Shown here: positions 47,114 through 56,637 of the stretch, piece after piece
How positions within the stretch are numbered: position 1 is the first letter of the stretch
How the letters are laid out: each line of letters starts with the position of its first letter
NCBI RefSeq assembly: GCF_001500125.1
Contig: NZ_LQIV01000007.1
Location: forward strand, 1-64,000
Direction of reading: 5' to 3'
Length of the DNA stretch: 64,000 nt
DNA from: Mycobacterium sp. IS-1742
GTDB lineage: Bacteria; Actinomycetota; Actinomycetes; Mycobacteriales; Mycobacteriaceae
Translations under genes and position numbers: made by a program
The notes under the pieces: generated by a model
What the model was told of the DNA's origin: nothing
What the model saw: only the letters and a program-made list of their open reading frames with translations
The model's database searches: none

Positions 47114-48988
47114 TCAGCCGGATTGCAGGTCGTAGACGGTGGCTCCCCCCACCTGTATCGGGCTGAAGGTCTGCTGCACCCACGCGGTGATCTCACCTGC
47201 GGCGCCGTGGCGTCCCGTTCCTGGCGGCCCGCCGGGACCGCCGCGGTCGCCTCCGATGAAGTAGCGGACCTCACCGTCTGCGACGTACTGCTGGAACTGC
47301 GCGAGCGTCGGGGAATCGTCCCCGCCGGTGAACCCGCCGATCGCCATGATCGACGCCCCGGTCTCCAGTTGCAGGCCGGCCGCACCCATCGATCCGATAC
47401 TGGCTGCCGCCCAACGGTTGTCGGCTCCCCGCACCAGCTCGTGCAGCGCGGCGTCGTCCGTCGCACCACGCATGCCCGGCGGCCTACCGCCGAACCCGCC
47501 ATCCCGTGCCGGTCCGGACATCGTGCCCGGACCACTGGCCGGGTGCGCCACGTTGTGGATCGCGAACGCCGTGGGCGCGGCGAGGCCGGCCAGCACCGCG
47601 GCGACGACCACGGCCGCCGTCGCCCGCCCCAGCCGGTGCGCCCCGGCGGCCAGCACGGCCGCGGCCACCACCGCCACCACCAGCACCGCCCACCGCAGCC
47701 ACGGCTGCCAGTCCGGGGTGCGGTCGAGCAGCACGAACGCCCAGACACCCGTCACCGCCGCCATCGCCGCCAGCACCAGCCGGGGCAGCACGTCCCTTCT
47801 GCCGCGCCAAGATTCCGCTGCCGCGATCCCGACGAGTGCGGCCACCGCGGGGGCCAGCGCCACCGTGTAATACGTGTGGATGGTGCCGTCCATGAAGCTG
47901 AACACGGCGCCGGTCACCAGCAGCCAGCCGCCCCACAGGAGAAGGCTCGCGCGCACGGCGTCGGTGCGCACAGTGCGCCGGGTGAACCAGATGCCTGCCG
48001 CCAGGCCGAGCAGCGCCGCGGGCAGCAGCCAGGATGCCTCGACACCCATCGAGTTCCCGAACAGCCGGCCGATTCCCGGCTCACCACCGAAGAACAGGTT
48101 GGCGCCCCGTCCGACACCGTCACCGGGACCACCGCCGGGGCCGCCGCCCGGTCCCCCGCCACCGGCGATGCGCTCGATCCCGTTGTAGCCCAACGCCAAC
48201 TGCAGCAGGCTGTTGTCGGTCGAGCCGCCGATGTAGGGACGCGACGACGCGGGCCACACCTCGACCAGCGCGATGAACCATCCCGCGGACACCACCATCG
48301 CCACCGCGCCGACGGCGAGTGTGCCGATGCGCCGCCACAGTCCCGACGGCGCGGCCACCAAGAACGCCAGCGCCAGACCCGGCATCACGAGGAACGCCTG
48401 CAGCATCTTCGTCAGGAAGGCGAAACCGAGCGCGCAGCCGACGAGGACCATCCACCGGGTGCCCCCGGTCTCGATGGCCCGCACCATGGCGTACGCGGCG
48501 ACGACCAGCAGCAGCACCAGCAGTGCGTCGGGGTTGTTGAAGCGGAACATCAACGCCGCCACCGGCGTCGCGGCCAGCACCGCACCCGCGATCAGCCCGG
48601 CCGCCGGGCCGCTCACCCGCCGCACCGCGGCGAACAGGACCGCCACCGTCGCGACCCCCGTCAGGGCCTGCGGTAACAGCATCGCGAACGCGCTGAACCC
48701 GAACAGCCTGGCGGACAACACCATCAGCCACAGCGACGCAGGAGGTTTGTCGACGGTGATGGCGTTGCCGGGGTCCAGCGACCCGAACAGCCAGGCCGTC
48801 CAGTCCTGGGAGCCGGCCTGTACCGCCGCGGCGTAGTACTCGTTGGCCCACCCGGAGGCGCCCAGCCCCCACAGGTAGAGCAGCGCGGTGGCGGCGAGCA
48901 GGCTGATCAACGCGGGGCGCACCCAGCGCGGGGATCGGTCGGGCGAGGCGGGCGCCGTCAGGTGTGACGCGTCGGCGGTCAAGGTCAT
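47114..48988 (-). CDS. PMT/ArnT-like integral membrane glycosyltransferase
   Basis: 624 aa, GT-C fold with about 12 membrane helices. The first extracytoplasmic loop has the family acidic site NEYYAAAVQAGSQDW and the VDKPPASLWL motif; a Gly/Pro-rich loop (GGGGPGGGPGGGPGDGVGR) and a soluble C-terminal domain follow. It uses a polyprenyl-phosphate sugar on the outer face. ATG at 48988 with GAGGA upstream. It lies 29 bp after a GT2-GtrA gene that probably makes and flips the lipid-linked sugar donor; both are probably controlled by the upstream two-component system. Confidence 0.85.
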   Translation of the reverse strand: MTLTADASHLTAPASPDRSPRWVRPALISLLAATALLYLWGLGASGWANEYYAAAVQAGSQDWTAWLFGSLDPGNAITVDKPPASLWLMVLSARLFGFSAFAMLLPQALTGVATVAVLFAAVRRVSGPAAGLIAGAVLAATPVAALMFRFNNPDALLVLLLVVAAYAMVRAIETGGTRWMVLVGCALGFAFLTKMLQAFLVMPGLALAFLVAAPSGLWRRIGTLAVGAVAMVVSAGWFIALVEVWPASSRPYIGGSTDNSLLQLALGYNGIERIAGGGGPGGGPGGGPGDGVGRGANLFFGGEPGIGRLFGNSMGVEASWLLPAALLGLAAGIWFTRRTVRTDAVRASLLLWGGWLLVTGAVFSFMDGTIHTYYTVALAPAVAALVGIAAAESWRGRRDVLPRLVLAAMAAVTGVWAFVLLDRTPDWQPWLRWAVLVVAVVAAAVLAAGAHRLGRATAAVVVAAVLAGLAAPTAFAIHNVAHPASGPGTMSGPARDGGFGGRPPGMRGATDDAALHELVRGADNRWAAASIGSMGAAGLQLETGASIMAIGGFTGGDDSPTLAQFQQYVADGEVRYFIGGDRGGPGGPPGTGRHGAAGEITAWVQQTFSPIQVGGATVYDLQSG

Positions 48989-49017
48989 GGAAGGTCCTCG
49001 GTGTCGAAGGGGTGGGT

Positions 49018-50268
49018 TCAGCGGGTGCGCCGGGGGTGGAACACCCAGCCGCGCAACAGGACGAAGCGCATGACCGTGGCGGCGAGGTTGGCGCCCACCA
49101 GGACGCCGAGCTCGACGAACCGGTGCGGCTCCGAGGTGACCGAGTGCAGCACCGCCAGGGACCCGCTGGTGATCCCCAGCGCGATCGCGAACACGATGAG
49201 GCCCTCGAGGTGGTGGCGCGCCACACCGCCGCGTCCGGCGATTCCGAAGGTGAAGCGACGGTTGGCCGCGGTGTTGCCGACCGCGGTCACCGCGAGCGCG
49301 ATCAGGTTCGCGGCCTGGGCGCCCAGCCATCCGCGGGTCAGCACGAACAGCAGCAGATAGGCCAGTGTGGAGACCACGCCCACCGCCGCGAACCGGACGC
49401 TCTGGCGCAGCAGCGATCCGGGTGCCGCCGCCAGCCGCGACGGCGCCACCTGCGCGGCGAGCAGCTGAACGGGAATCGACCCGTCGGCGAAACCGCGCAG
49501 CAGCCGGCCGATGCCCTTGAGGTCGGCCGTCGCCGTCGCGACGATGTCGACCCGGCTGTCGGGGTCGTCCACCCAGTCGACCGGCACCTCGTGGATCCGC
49601 AGACCGCTGCGCTCGGCGAGCACCAGCAGTTCGGTGTCGAAGAACCATCCGGTGTCGGACACGTACGGCAGCAGCTGATGCGCGACGTCGGCGCGGATGG
49701 CCTTGAAACCGCACTGGGCATCCGAAAAGCGGGCCGACAGCGTGGATTTCAGGATCAGGTTGTAGCACCGGGAGATGAACTCGCGCTTGGCGCCGCGCAC
49801 CACACGGGCGCCGCGGCTGAGCCGGGTGCCGATCGCCAGATCGGAGTGTCCGGAGATCAGGGCGGCGACCAGCGGGGCGAGGGCGGCCAGATCGGTGGAC
49901 AGGTCGACGTCCATGTACGCCAGCACCGGCGCGTCGGACTGCGACCAGACCGTGTGCAGGGCGCGGCCGCGGCCCTTCTCTTCGAGGCGCACGACGCGCA
50001 CGTCGGGCAGTTCGGCGGCGAGTCGCGCGGCGACCTGTGGCGTGGCGTCGACGCTGGCGTTGTCCGCGATCGTGATCCGCGCCGAGAACGGGAAGTGGTC
50101 GCGCAGGTGCCGGTGCAGGCGGCGCACCGACTCCGCCAGAGCGGCCTGTTCGTTGTGGACGGGGACGACCACGTCGAGCACCGGCGCACCGGCGGCCCTG
50201 GCCGTCTCCACGACGTCGGGGCGGCGGTCGGCGTCGAGGTCCACGGCGATTCCTGTCATGGGAGCCAT
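49018..50268 (-). CDS. DPMS-like GT2 glycosyltransferase fused to a GtrA flippase-like domain
   Basis: 416 aa. Residues about 30-255 are a GT2 domain: VVVPVHNEQAALAESV, the DVDLSTDLAALAPL Asp motif and DAQCGFKAIRADV, typical of polyprenyl-phosphate glycosyltransferases. The C-terminus (about 280-415) has four membrane helices of the GtrA family. Likely makes and translocates decaprenyl-P-sugar for the next gene. The start is uncertain: ATG 50268 fits a CACAAT box and short leader; GTG 50292 and ATG 50259 are alternatives. A regulator-like 20-bp element is directly upstream. Confidence 0.85.
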   Translation of the reverse strand: MAPMTGIAVDLDADRRPDVVETARAAGAPVLDVVVPVHNEQAALAESVRRLHRHLRDHFPFSARITIADNASVDATPQVAARLAAELPDVRVVRLEEKGRGRALHTVWSQSDAPVLAYMDVDLSTDLAALAPLVAALISGHSDLAIGTRLSRGARVVRGAKREFISRCYNLILKSTLSARFSDAQCGFKAIRADVAHQLLPYVSDTGWFFDTELLVLAERSGLRIHEVPVDWVDDPDSRVDIVATATADLKGIGRLLRGFADGSIPVQLLAAQVAPSRLAAAPGSLLRQSVRFAAVGVVSTLAYLLLFVLTRGWLGAQAANLIALAVTAVGNTAANRRFTFGIAGRGGVARHHLEGLIVFAIALGITSGSLAVLHSVTSEPHRFVELGVLVGANLAATVMRFVLLRGWVFHPRRTR

Positions 50269-50303
50269 CGTGGTTGCGCCGATTGTGCTCACGATGGGCC
50301 GAA

Positions 50304-50323
50304 GCTATGCGCCTGCTGTGAGC
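50304..50323 (-). promoter_or_regulatory. Direct-repeat operator upstream of the glycosyltransferase operon
   Basis: Reverse strand GCTCACAGCAGGCGCATAGC: half-sites CACAG and CATAG start 11 bp apart. It matches 18 of 20 positions of the element upstream of the OmpR-type regulator gene (52695-52714). Spacing of 11 bp is typical for OmpR/PhoB tandem binding. Confidence 0.7.
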
Positions 50324-50329
50324 TCGGCG

Positions 50330-51937
50330 TCAGGCCGGTGACGGGTCCGCGCGGTGCGCGGGCTGTGCGGCGCCCGGCAGCGCCACGACGAACGCGGTGC
50401 GGCCCGGCCCGCTGTCCACGCCGATGGATCCGCCGTGGGCCTTGACCACCGCGGCGACGATGGCCAGCCCCAACCCGGTACCACCGTCGCGGCGTGAACG
50501 CGACGAGTCCCCGCGGGCGAAGCGCTCGAAGACCTCGGGTTGCAGTGCGGGCGGGATCCCCGGGCCGTCGTCGGTCACCGTGAGCACGGCGCCGCCGTCG
50601 GGGCCCTCGGCCAGCGACGTGACGACCGTGGTGCCGGGCGGTGTGTGCGCACCGGCGTTGGCGAGGAGGTTGGCCAGCACCTGGTGCAACCGGGCCTCGT
50701 CGCCATCGACGACCACCGGTTCGGGCGGCAGGTCCAGCGACCATCTGTGGTCGGGTGCGGCGGCGTGCGCATCGCTGACCGCGTCGACGACCAACCGCGA
50801 CAGGTCGACCGGCTCGCGCTCCAGGGGCCGGCCGTCGTCGAGGCGTGCCAGCAGCAGCATGTCCTCGACCAGCCGCGTCATCCGGGCCGTCTCGGACTCC
50901 ACGCGGTTCATCGCGTGCGCGACGTCGCCGGGCAGCGCGTCGGAATGCCGTTGCGCCAGTTCGGTGTAACCGCGGATGGCTGCCAGCGGTGTGCGCAGCT
51001 CGTGGCTGGCGTCGGCGACGAACTGACGCACCCGCGTCTCGCTGGCGTGCCGCGCGGACAGGGCCCCGGCGATCCGGTCGAGCATCCGGTTCAGCGACGT
51101 CCCGAGCCGGCCGACCTCGGTGTGCGCACTCGCCGGGTCGACGTCGACGATCGGCGTGGGCAGCCGCACCTCGCCGCGGTCGAGTTCGAGATCGGCGACC
51201 TCACGCGCGGCCGCCGACACCCGCGACAACGGCGCCAGCTGCCTGCGGATGATCCACACCCCGGCCGCGGCGGCGCCGAGCAGCGCGATCACCGCCACCA
51301 CGCAGAAGATGACCAGCACGGTGAGCAGGGTGTCGTCGACGTCGGAGGTCGGCAGTCCGGTGACGATCACCTCGGCGGGTCCCCGGGCGGGCAGCGCGAT
51401 CACCCGGTACCGGCCGAGGCCGTCGAGCGTGACGCTGCGCGGTGTCTCGTCGGCCGGCATCCCGGCCAGCTGTGTGGCGGCGGCGTCGCTGATCTCGACA
51501 CGGTCACCGTCGGCGGTGATGACGCCGGCGTCGACCGGTGCGCCGTGGGCGACGACGGCACCGACCGTGCGGGCGGCCTGGCCCGGCGCATTGAGGAACG
51601 CGGGCCCGGGTCCGGTGTCGTCGCGGATGAGCCGGCGGTGCGGGAAACCGGGCGGCGGGGGGAACCGCGGCACCGGCATCATCATCGGCGGGCCGGGCGG
51701 CGGGGGGCCGAAGGCGAACAGGCCGGCCGACCGGCGGGCGGTCTCGGCGAGCTGGTTGTCGAGCTGGTTGACCAGGAACCGCTGCAGCGCGAGTTCGGTG
51801 CCCACTCCGACCGCGGCGCACACCAGCGCGAGCAGCGCGATCTGCGTGGCCAGCAGACGGCCCCGCAGCGACCAGGTGCGCGGCGAACGCAGCCGCGTGC
51901 GGCCGACCGGCTCAGCGACCGGCGGGTTTGAGGACAT
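50330..51937 (-). CDS. OmpR-class sensor histidine kinase
   Basis: 535 aa. Two membrane helices (about 27-50 and 205-230) flank a periplasmic loop with an unusual Pro/Met stretch (GPPPPGPPMMMPVPRFPPPP); HAMP follows, then HisKA with ASHELRTPLAAIRGY and HATPase with N-box ANLLANAGAHTPPGT and DGPGIPPALQ, GTGLGLAIV. General layout is TcrY/TrcS-like. ATG overlaps the response regulator end by 26 nt. The Pro/Met-rich loop may bind metal or wall material (speculative). Confidence 0.93.
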   Translation of the reverse strand: MSSNPPVAEPVGRTRLRSPRTWSLRGRLLATQIALLALVCAAVGVGTELALQRFLVNQLDNQLAETARRSAGLFAFGPPPPGPPMMMPVPRFPPPPGFPHRRLIRDDTGPGPAFLNAPGQAARTVGAVVAHGAPVDAGVITADGDRVEISDAAATQLAGMPADETPRSVTLDGLGRYRVIALPARGPAEVIVTGLPTSDVDDTLLTVLVIFCVVAVIALLGAAAAGVWIIRRQLAPLSRVSAAAREVADLELDRGEVRLPTPIVDVDPASAHTEVGRLGTSLNRMLDRIAGALSARHASETRVRQFVADASHELRTPLAAIRGYTELAQRHSDALPGDVAHAMNRVESETARMTRLVEDMLLLARLDDGRPLEREPVDLSRLVVDAVSDAHAAAPDHRWSLDLPPEPVVVDGDEARLHQVLANLLANAGAHTPPGTTVVTSLAEGPDGGAVLTVTDDGPGIPPALQPEVFERFARGDSSRSRRDGGTGLGLAIVAAVVKAHGGSIGVDSGPGRTAFVVALPGAAQPAHRADPSPA

Positions 51938-52652
51938 AGCCCGCGCCGCGCAGCGTGTGGATCATCGGCTCGCGGCCGCTGTCGATCTTCTTGCGCAGAT
52001 ACGACACGTACAGCTCGACGATGTTGGAGCGGCCGCCGAAGTCGTAGCTCCACACCCGGTCGAGGATCTGGGCCTTGGAGAGCACCCGCTTGGAGTTGCG
52101 CATCATGAACCGCAGGAGTTCGAACTCCGTCGCCGTGAGCGTGATCGGATCGCCGGCGCGGGTCACCTCGTGGCTGTCCTCGTCGAGCACCAGGTCGCCG
52201 ACGACGATCTTCGCGCCGCCGGTCTCGCTCACCCCGGTACGGCGCAGCAGCGCCCGCAGCCGCAGCACCACCTCTTCGAGCGAGAACGGTTTGGTGACGT
52301 AGTCGTCGCCGCCCGCGGTCAGCCCCGCGATGCGGTCCTCGACGGAGTCCTTGGCGGTCAGCAGCAGAAGCGGTAACCCGGGGATCTGCTCGCGCAGCCT
52401 GGCCAGCACGTCGAGTCCGCTCATGTCGGGCAGCATGACGTCGAGCACCACCACGTCGGGCGCGTTCTCGCGGGCCAGCGCGAGCGCCGTCGCACCGTCG
52501 CCCGCGGTCGCGATGTCCCACCCCTCGTAGCGCAGCGCCATGGAAACGAGTTCGGCGAGCACCGGTTCGTCGTCGACCACGAGCACCCGGACCGGGTTGC
52601 CGTCGGCGCGGCGCATGACCGACCGCTCGGTGTCGGTCTGATTGGGGCTCAT
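51912..52652 (-). CDS. OmpR/PhoB-family response regulator
   Basis: 246 aa. Receiver: VLVVDDEPVLAELV, phospho-Asp in VVVLDVMLPDMSG, Lys in DDYVTKPFSL; C-terminal winged helix: LTATEFELLRFMM and YDFGGRSNIVELYVSYLRKKI. TcrX-like in overall type. ATG at 52652 (MSPNQTD) is preferred; the frame extends to 52793 through regulatory DNA. AATAAT at -12 to -7 predicts a leaderless mRNA, and three CACAG-type half-sites 11 bp apart lie upstream, suggesting autoregulation. Confidence 0.93.
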   Translation of the reverse strand: MSPNQTDTERSVMRRADGNPVRVLVVDDEPVLAELVSMALRYEGWDIATAGDGATALALARENAPDVVVLDVMLPDMSGLDVLARLREQIPGLPLLLLTAKDSVEDRIAGLTAGGDDYVTKPFSLEEVVLRLRALLRRTGVSETGGAKIVVGDLVLDEDSHEVTRAGDPITLTATEFELLRFMMRNSKRVLSKAQILDRVWSYDFGGRSNIVELYVSYLRKKIDSGREPMIHTLRGAGYVLKPAGR

Positions 52653-52684
52653 ACCCCCATTATTCGCACCGCGATGGGCCGGTC

Positions 52685-52714
52685 CTGTGCGTTGTCTATG
52701 CGCCCGCTGTGAGC
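52685..52714 (-). promoter_or_regulatory. Three-half-site direct-repeat operator upstream of the response regulator
   Basis: Reverse strand from 52714: GCTCACAGCGGGCGCATAG, then ACAACGCACAG. CACAG, CATAG and CACAG begin exactly 11 bp apart. The first two half-sites recur upstream of the glycosyltransferase operon at 50304-50323. The array ends about 33 bp before the start codon, covering the -35 region. Confidence 0.72.
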
Positions 52715-52717
52715 CGG

Positions 52718-52783
52718 GGCGCCGAGTGTGCATCAGCGGCGGGATCGGGCGCGGATTCTCACCACGTGCGCACAGTCGACGCC
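52718..52783 (-). repeat. 66-bp intergenic repeat, copy C
   Basis: GGCGCCGAGTGTG (52718-52730) to CACAGTCGACGCC (52771-52783). Reverse strand: GACTGTG, 7 nt, GGTGAGAATC, 23 nt, CACACTCGG. Same length and spacing as copies A and B. A further partial end, CACATTCGGCGC, follows 7 nt outside, as CACAGTCGACAC does next to copy A. Confidence 0.8.
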
Positions 52784-52815
52784 CTGGATTCACATTCGGC
52801 GCACAGCCGGGCGCG

Positions 52816-52855
52816 CCGCCGCCACCGCCCTGAACCGGCGGGCGGCGGGTTTTCT
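52816..52855 (+). terminator. Terminator-like hairpin upstream of the opp operon
   Basis: CCGCCGCC (52816-52823) can pair with GGCGGCGG (52841-52848), with an inner CCGCC/GGCGG alternative, followed by GTTTTCTTCT. It precedes the proposed opp transcript start, so it may block read-through into opp from upstream rather than attenuate it. Confidence 0.45.
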
Positions 52856-52857
52856 TC

Positions 52858-52863
52858 TACCCT
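52858..52863 (+). promoter_or_regulatory. -10 box of the opp operon
   Basis: TACCCT, 7 nt before an ATG at 52871 that opens a 9-codon ORF. No clear -35. Confidence 0.45.
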
Positions 52864-52870
52864 CTAGCCC

Positions 52871-52900
52871 ATGCAGCCCTGCACCGGCAGTCGCCGATGA
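52871..52900 (+). CDS. Putative 9-codon upstream ORF coupled to oppB
   Basis: ATG at 52871 encodes MQPCTGSRR and stops with TGA at 52898-52900, overlapping the oppB ATG (52897) in an ATGA arrangement. It lies 7 nt after a TANNNT box, so it could be the leaderless first cistron. Codon 4 is Cys (TGC). Short Cys-containing uORFs are known to regulate sulfur genes in mycobacteria, usually with runs of Cys codons; here there is one. Too short to prove from sequence alone. Confidence 0.4.
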   Translation: MQPCTGSRR

Positions 52901-53874
52901 CGCGGTTCCTCGCGCGCCGGCTGCTCAACTACGTCGTGCTGCTGGCGCTCGCGTCGTTCCTGACGTTCACGCTGACGTCGCTGACCTTCGAACCGCTCGA
53001 CAGCCTGCTGCAGCGCAATCCGCGGCCCCCGCAGTCGACGATCGACGCGAAGGCCGCCGAACTCAACCTCGACAAGCCCATCCCGGTGCGGTACGCGCAG
53101 TGGCTGGGTGACGCGGTGCGCGGCGATTTCGGCACCACGATCACCGGTCAACCGGTCTCCGACGAACTGGGCCGGCGGATCGGGGTGAGCCTGCGGCTGC
53201 TGGTCATCGGGTCGGTGCTGGGCACCGTCATCGGTGTCGTGGTCGGCGCGTGGGGTGCGATCCGCCAGTATCGGCTGTCCGACCGGGTGATCACGCTGTT
53301 GTCGCTGCTGGTCATCAGCACGCCGACCTTCGTGATGGCCAACCTGCTGATCCTCGGGGCGCTCAACGCGAACTCGTGGCTCGGCGTGCAACTGTTCGAG
53401 TACACCGGCGAGACCTCACCGGATGCGGTCGGCGGTACGTTCAACCGGTTCATCGACCGGGTGCAGCACCTGGTCCTGCCGACGGTCACGCTGGCACTGA
53501 CAGCGATCGCCGGATACAGCCGTTACCAGCGCAACGCGATGCTCGACGTGCTCGGACACGACTTCATCCGCACGGCCCGCGCCAAGGGACTCACCCGGCG
53601 GCAGGCGTTGTTCAAACACGGCCTGCGCACCGCGCTGATCCCGATGGCGACGCTGTTCGCGTACGGGTTCGGCGCGCTGGTCACCGGTGCAGTGTTCGTC
53701 GAGAAGATCTTCGGCTGGCACGGCGTCGGAGAATGGTGGATCCAGGGCATCACCACCCAGGACACCAACATCGTCGTCGCGATCACCGTGTTGTCCGGTG
53801 TGGCGATCCTGCTGGCCGGACTGCTGTCCGACGTTATCTACGCGGCGCTGGACCCGCGGGTGAGGGTGCGATGA
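52897..53874 (+). CDS. oppB: Oligopeptide ABC transporter permease OppB
   Basis: 325-aa inner-membrane permease with six helices and the EAA-type loop NAMLDVLGHDFIRTARAKGL contacting the ATPase. N-terminal MTRFLARRLLNYVVLLALAS and the whole length match Rv1283c. Probably imports peptides; the M. tuberculosis system takes up glutathione and other peptides. The start overlaps a 9-codon ORF; the stop overlaps oppC (ATGA). First main gene of oppBCDA. Confidence 0.94.
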   Translation: MTRFLARRLLNYVVLLALASFLTFTLTSLTFEPLDSLLQRNPRPPQSTIDAKAAELNLDKPIPVRYAQWLGDAVRGDFGTTITGQPVSDELGRRIGVSLRLLVIGSVLGTVIGVVVGAWGAIRQYRLSDRVITLLSLLVISTPTFVMANLLILGALNANSWLGVQLFEYTGETSPDAVGGTFNRFIDRVQHLVLPTVTLALTAIAGYSRYQRNAMLDVLGHDFIRTARAKGLTRRQALFKHGLRTALIPMATLFAYGFGALVTGAVFVEKIFGWHGVGEWWIQGITTQDTNIVVAITVLSGVAILLAGLLSDVIYAALDPRVRVR

Positions 53875-54794
53875 CCGACACCACCGCCCGTTCCGGACTG
53901 GACACCTCGCGGTTCGCCTCGCGCCGCACCCTGGTGCTACGACGGTTCCTGCGCAACAAGCCGGCCGTCGGCGCACTGGTACTGCTGGTGCTGATGTTCG
54001 CGGGCTGCTACCTGTTGCCACCGCTGCTGCCCTACAGCTACACCGACCTGGACTACGACGCGCTGCAGCAGCCGCCGACCACCGAACACTGGTTCGGCAC
54101 CAACGCTCTCGGACAGGATCTGCTGGCCCAGACGCTGCGCGGGATGCAGAAGTCGATGCTCATCGGCGTCGCGGTGGCGTTCATCTCGACGATCATCGCC
54201 ACCACGGTCGGGGCGGTCGCCGGATACTTCGGCGGGTGGCGGGACCGCACGCTGATGTGGCTGGTCGACCTGCTGCTCGTGGTCCCCGCTTTCCTGTTGA
54301 TAGCGATCGTCACGCCCCGCACCAGGGGCGACATCGTCTGGCTGATCCTCCTGCTGGCGGCCTTCAGTTGGATGATCAGTTCGCGCATCGTGCGGGGCCT
54401 GACGATGAGCCTGCGCGACCGCGAGTTCGTCGTCGCGGCGCGCTACATGGGCGTGCCGCACTGGCGGATCATCGTGCGCCACATCGTGCCCAACGTCGCG
54501 TCGATCCTCATCATCGACACCGCGCTCAACGTCGGTACCGCGGTAATCGCCGAAACAGGCCTCAGCTATCTGGGTTTCGGTGTGCAGCGGCCCGACGTCT
54601 CGCTGGGCACGCTGATCGCCGACGGCACCGCGTCGGTCACCACGTTCCCGTGGGTGTTCCTGTTCCCGGCCGGCGTGCTGGTGCTGATCGTGTTGTGCGC
54701 CAACCTCGTCGGTGACGGGTTGCGTGACGCACTCGATCCGGGTGCCCGGCCGGCGCGAAACGGCCGGAGAAGCCGGAAGGGCCGCAAGACATGA
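53871..54794 (+). CDS. oppC: Oligopeptide ABC transporter permease OppC
   Basis: 307-aa permease with an N-terminal DppC/OppC leader ([20 protein letters not shown]) and the coupling loop [21 protein letters not shown]. The periplasmic [26 protein letters not shown] is the usual OppC signature (in parts). Overlaps both oppB and oppD by 4 nt. The C-terminus is highly basic ([12 protein letters not shown]). Confidence 0.94.
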   Translation: MTDTTARSGLDTSRFASRRTLVLRRFLRNKPAVGALVLLVLMFAGCYLLPPLLPYSYTDLDYDALQQPPTTEHWFGTNALGQDLLAQTLRGMQKSMLIGVAVAFISTIIATTVGAVAGYFGGWRDRTLMWLVDLLLVVPAFLLIAIVTPRTRGDIVWLILLLAAFSWMISSRIVRGLTMSLRDREFVVAARYMGVPHWRIIVRHIVPNVASILIIDTALNVGTAVIAETGLSYLGFGVQRPDVSLGTLIADGTASVTTFPWVFLFPAGVLVLIVLCANLVGDGLRDALDPGARPARNGRRSRKGRKT

Positions 54795-56626
54795 GCCTGC
54801 TGCAGGTCTCCGGACTGACCGTGACGTTCGCGACCGACACCGAGCGGGTGTCCGCGGTGCGCGGCCTGGACTACCACGTCGACGCCGGTGAGGTGGTGGC
54901 GTTGGTCGGCGAGTCCGGGGCGGGCAAGTCGGCCGGGGCGATGGCCGTCGCGGGGCTGCTGCCCGAACATGCGGAGGTGGCCGGTTCGGTGCGGTTGGAC
55001 GGCACCGAACTGCTCGGGCTTTCGGACGCGGAGATGTCGCGGATTCGCGGCCGCCGGATCGGCACCGTGTTCCAGGACCCGATGTCGGCGCTGACGCCGG
55101 TGTACACCGTCGGCGACCAGATCGCCGAGGCGCTGCGCGTGCACAACCGCGACCTCGACCGGCGCGGGGCCCGCACCCGCGCTGTCGAACTGCTCGAACT
55201 CGTCGGCATCGCCCAGCCCGAACGCCGCGCCCGCGCCTTCCCCCACGAACTGTCCGGCGGCGAGCGGCAACGGGTGGTCATCGCGATCGCGATCGCCAAC
55301 GACCCCGACCTGCTCATCTGCGACGAGCCGACCACCGCACTGGACGTGACCGTGCAGGCGCAGATCCTCGAGGTGCTGCGGACCGCGCGCGACGTCACCG
55401 GGGCCGGTGTGCTGATCATCACCCACGACCTGGGCGTCGTCGCCGAGTTCGCCGACCGCGCGCTGGTCATGTACGCCGGCCGGGCCGTCGAGATCGCCAC
55501 GGTGTCGGAGCTCTACAGCCGGCGGCGGATGCCCTACACGGTCGGGCTGCTGGGCTCGGTGCCACGGCTCGACGCGCGGCAGGGCGCCCGGCTGGTGCCC
55601 ATCCCCGGGGCGCCGCCGTCGCTGGCCGCGCTGCCGCCGGGTTGCCCGTTCGCACCCCGCTGCCCGCTGGCGATCGACGACTGCCGCACCGCCGAACCCG
55701 AACTCATCGAGGTGGCGCCGGGGCACCGGGCGGCGTGCATCCGCACCGAACACGTCGCGGGCCGCAGCGCCGCCGAGGTGTACGGCGTGTCCACCGCGCC
55801 TCCCGCGACGCCGCCGTCGGCCGACGATCCGGTGGTGCTGCGCGTGAACGATCTGGTCAAGACCTACGCGCTGACCAAGGGCACCGTCTTCCGGCGCCGG
55901 ATCGGCGAGGTCCGCGCCGTCGACGGCATCAGCTTCGACCTGCAGCAGGGACGCACGCTGGCGATCGTCGGCGAATCCGGATCGGGCAAGTCGACGACGC
56001 TGCACCAGATCCTCGAGCTGGCCCCGCCGCAGGGCGGTTCGATCGAGGTGCTCGGCGAGGACGTCGCCACGCTCGACACCCGGCGGCGACGGGCGCTGCG
56101 CGGTGACCTGCAGGTGGTGTTCCAGGATCCGGTGGCCTCGCTCGATCCGCGCCTGCCGGTGTTCGATGTGCTCGCCGAACCGTTGCAGGCCAACAACTTC
56201 GACAAGAGCCGCATCGACGAGCGGGTGGCCGAACTGCTCGGGATCGTCGGGCTGCGCCGCGAAGACGCCAGCCGCTACCCGGCCGAGTTCTCGGGCGGGC
56301 AGAAGCAGCGCATCGGCATCGCGCGGGCACTGGCGACGCAGCCGAGAATCCTCGCCCTCGACGAACCGGTCTCGGCGCTGGACGTGTCGATCCAGGCGGG
56401 CATCATCAACCTGCTGCTGGATCTGCAGGAGCGGTTCGGGTTGTCGTACCTGTTCGTCTCGCACGACCTGTCGGTGGTCCGCCACCTCGCCCACCGGGTG
56501 GCGGTCATGCACAAGGGCGCCATCGTCGAACAGGGCGACGGGGAGCAGGTCTTCACCGCCCCCGCACACGAGTACACGCGGCGTCTGCTGGCGGCGGTCC
56601 CCCAGCCGACGGTCCCGCAACGTTAG
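54791..56626 (+). CDS. oppD: Oligopeptide ABC transporter, fused double ATPase OppD
   Basis: 611 aa with two ATP-binding cassettes in one chain (OppD plus OppF). Cassette 1: Walker [13 protein letters not shown], signature LSGGERQRV, Walker [13 protein letters not shown]. Cassette 2 (from about 345): [39 protein letters not shown]. The oligopeptide C-terminal motif between them contains four Cys ([15 protein letters not shown]...C), as in Opp/Dpp ATPases. Matches Rv1281c in layout. Confidence 0.95.
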   Translation: MSLLQVSGLTVTFATDTERVSAVRGLDYHVDAGEVVALVGESGAGKSAGAMAVAGLLPEHAEVAGSVRLDGTELLGLSDAEMSRIRGRRIGTVFQDPMSALTPVYTVGDQIAEALRVHNRDLDRRGARTRAVELLELVGIAQPERRARAFPHELSGGERQRVVIAIAIANDPDLLICDEPTTALDVTVQAQILEVLRTARDVTGAGVLIITHDLGVVAEFADRALVMYAGRAVEIATVSELYSRRRMPYTVGLLGSVPRLDARQGARLVPIPGAPPSLAALPPGCPFAPRCPLAIDDCRTAEPELIEVAPGHRAACIRTEHVAGRSAAEVYGVSTAPPATPPSADDPVVLRVNDLVKTYALTKGTVFRRRIGEVRAVDGISFDLQQGRTLAIVGESGSGKSTTLHQILELAPPQGGSIEVLGEDVATLDTRRRRALRGDLQVVFQDPVASLDPRLPVFDVLAEPLQANNFDKSRIDERVAELLGIVGLRREDASRYPAEFSGGQKQRIGIARALATQPRILALDEPVSALDVSIQAGIINLLLDLQERFGLSYLFVSHDLSVVRHLAHRVAVMHKGAIVEQGDGEQVFTAPAHEYTRRLLAAVPQPTVPQR

Positions 56627-56637
56627 AGTCCGTGTGC

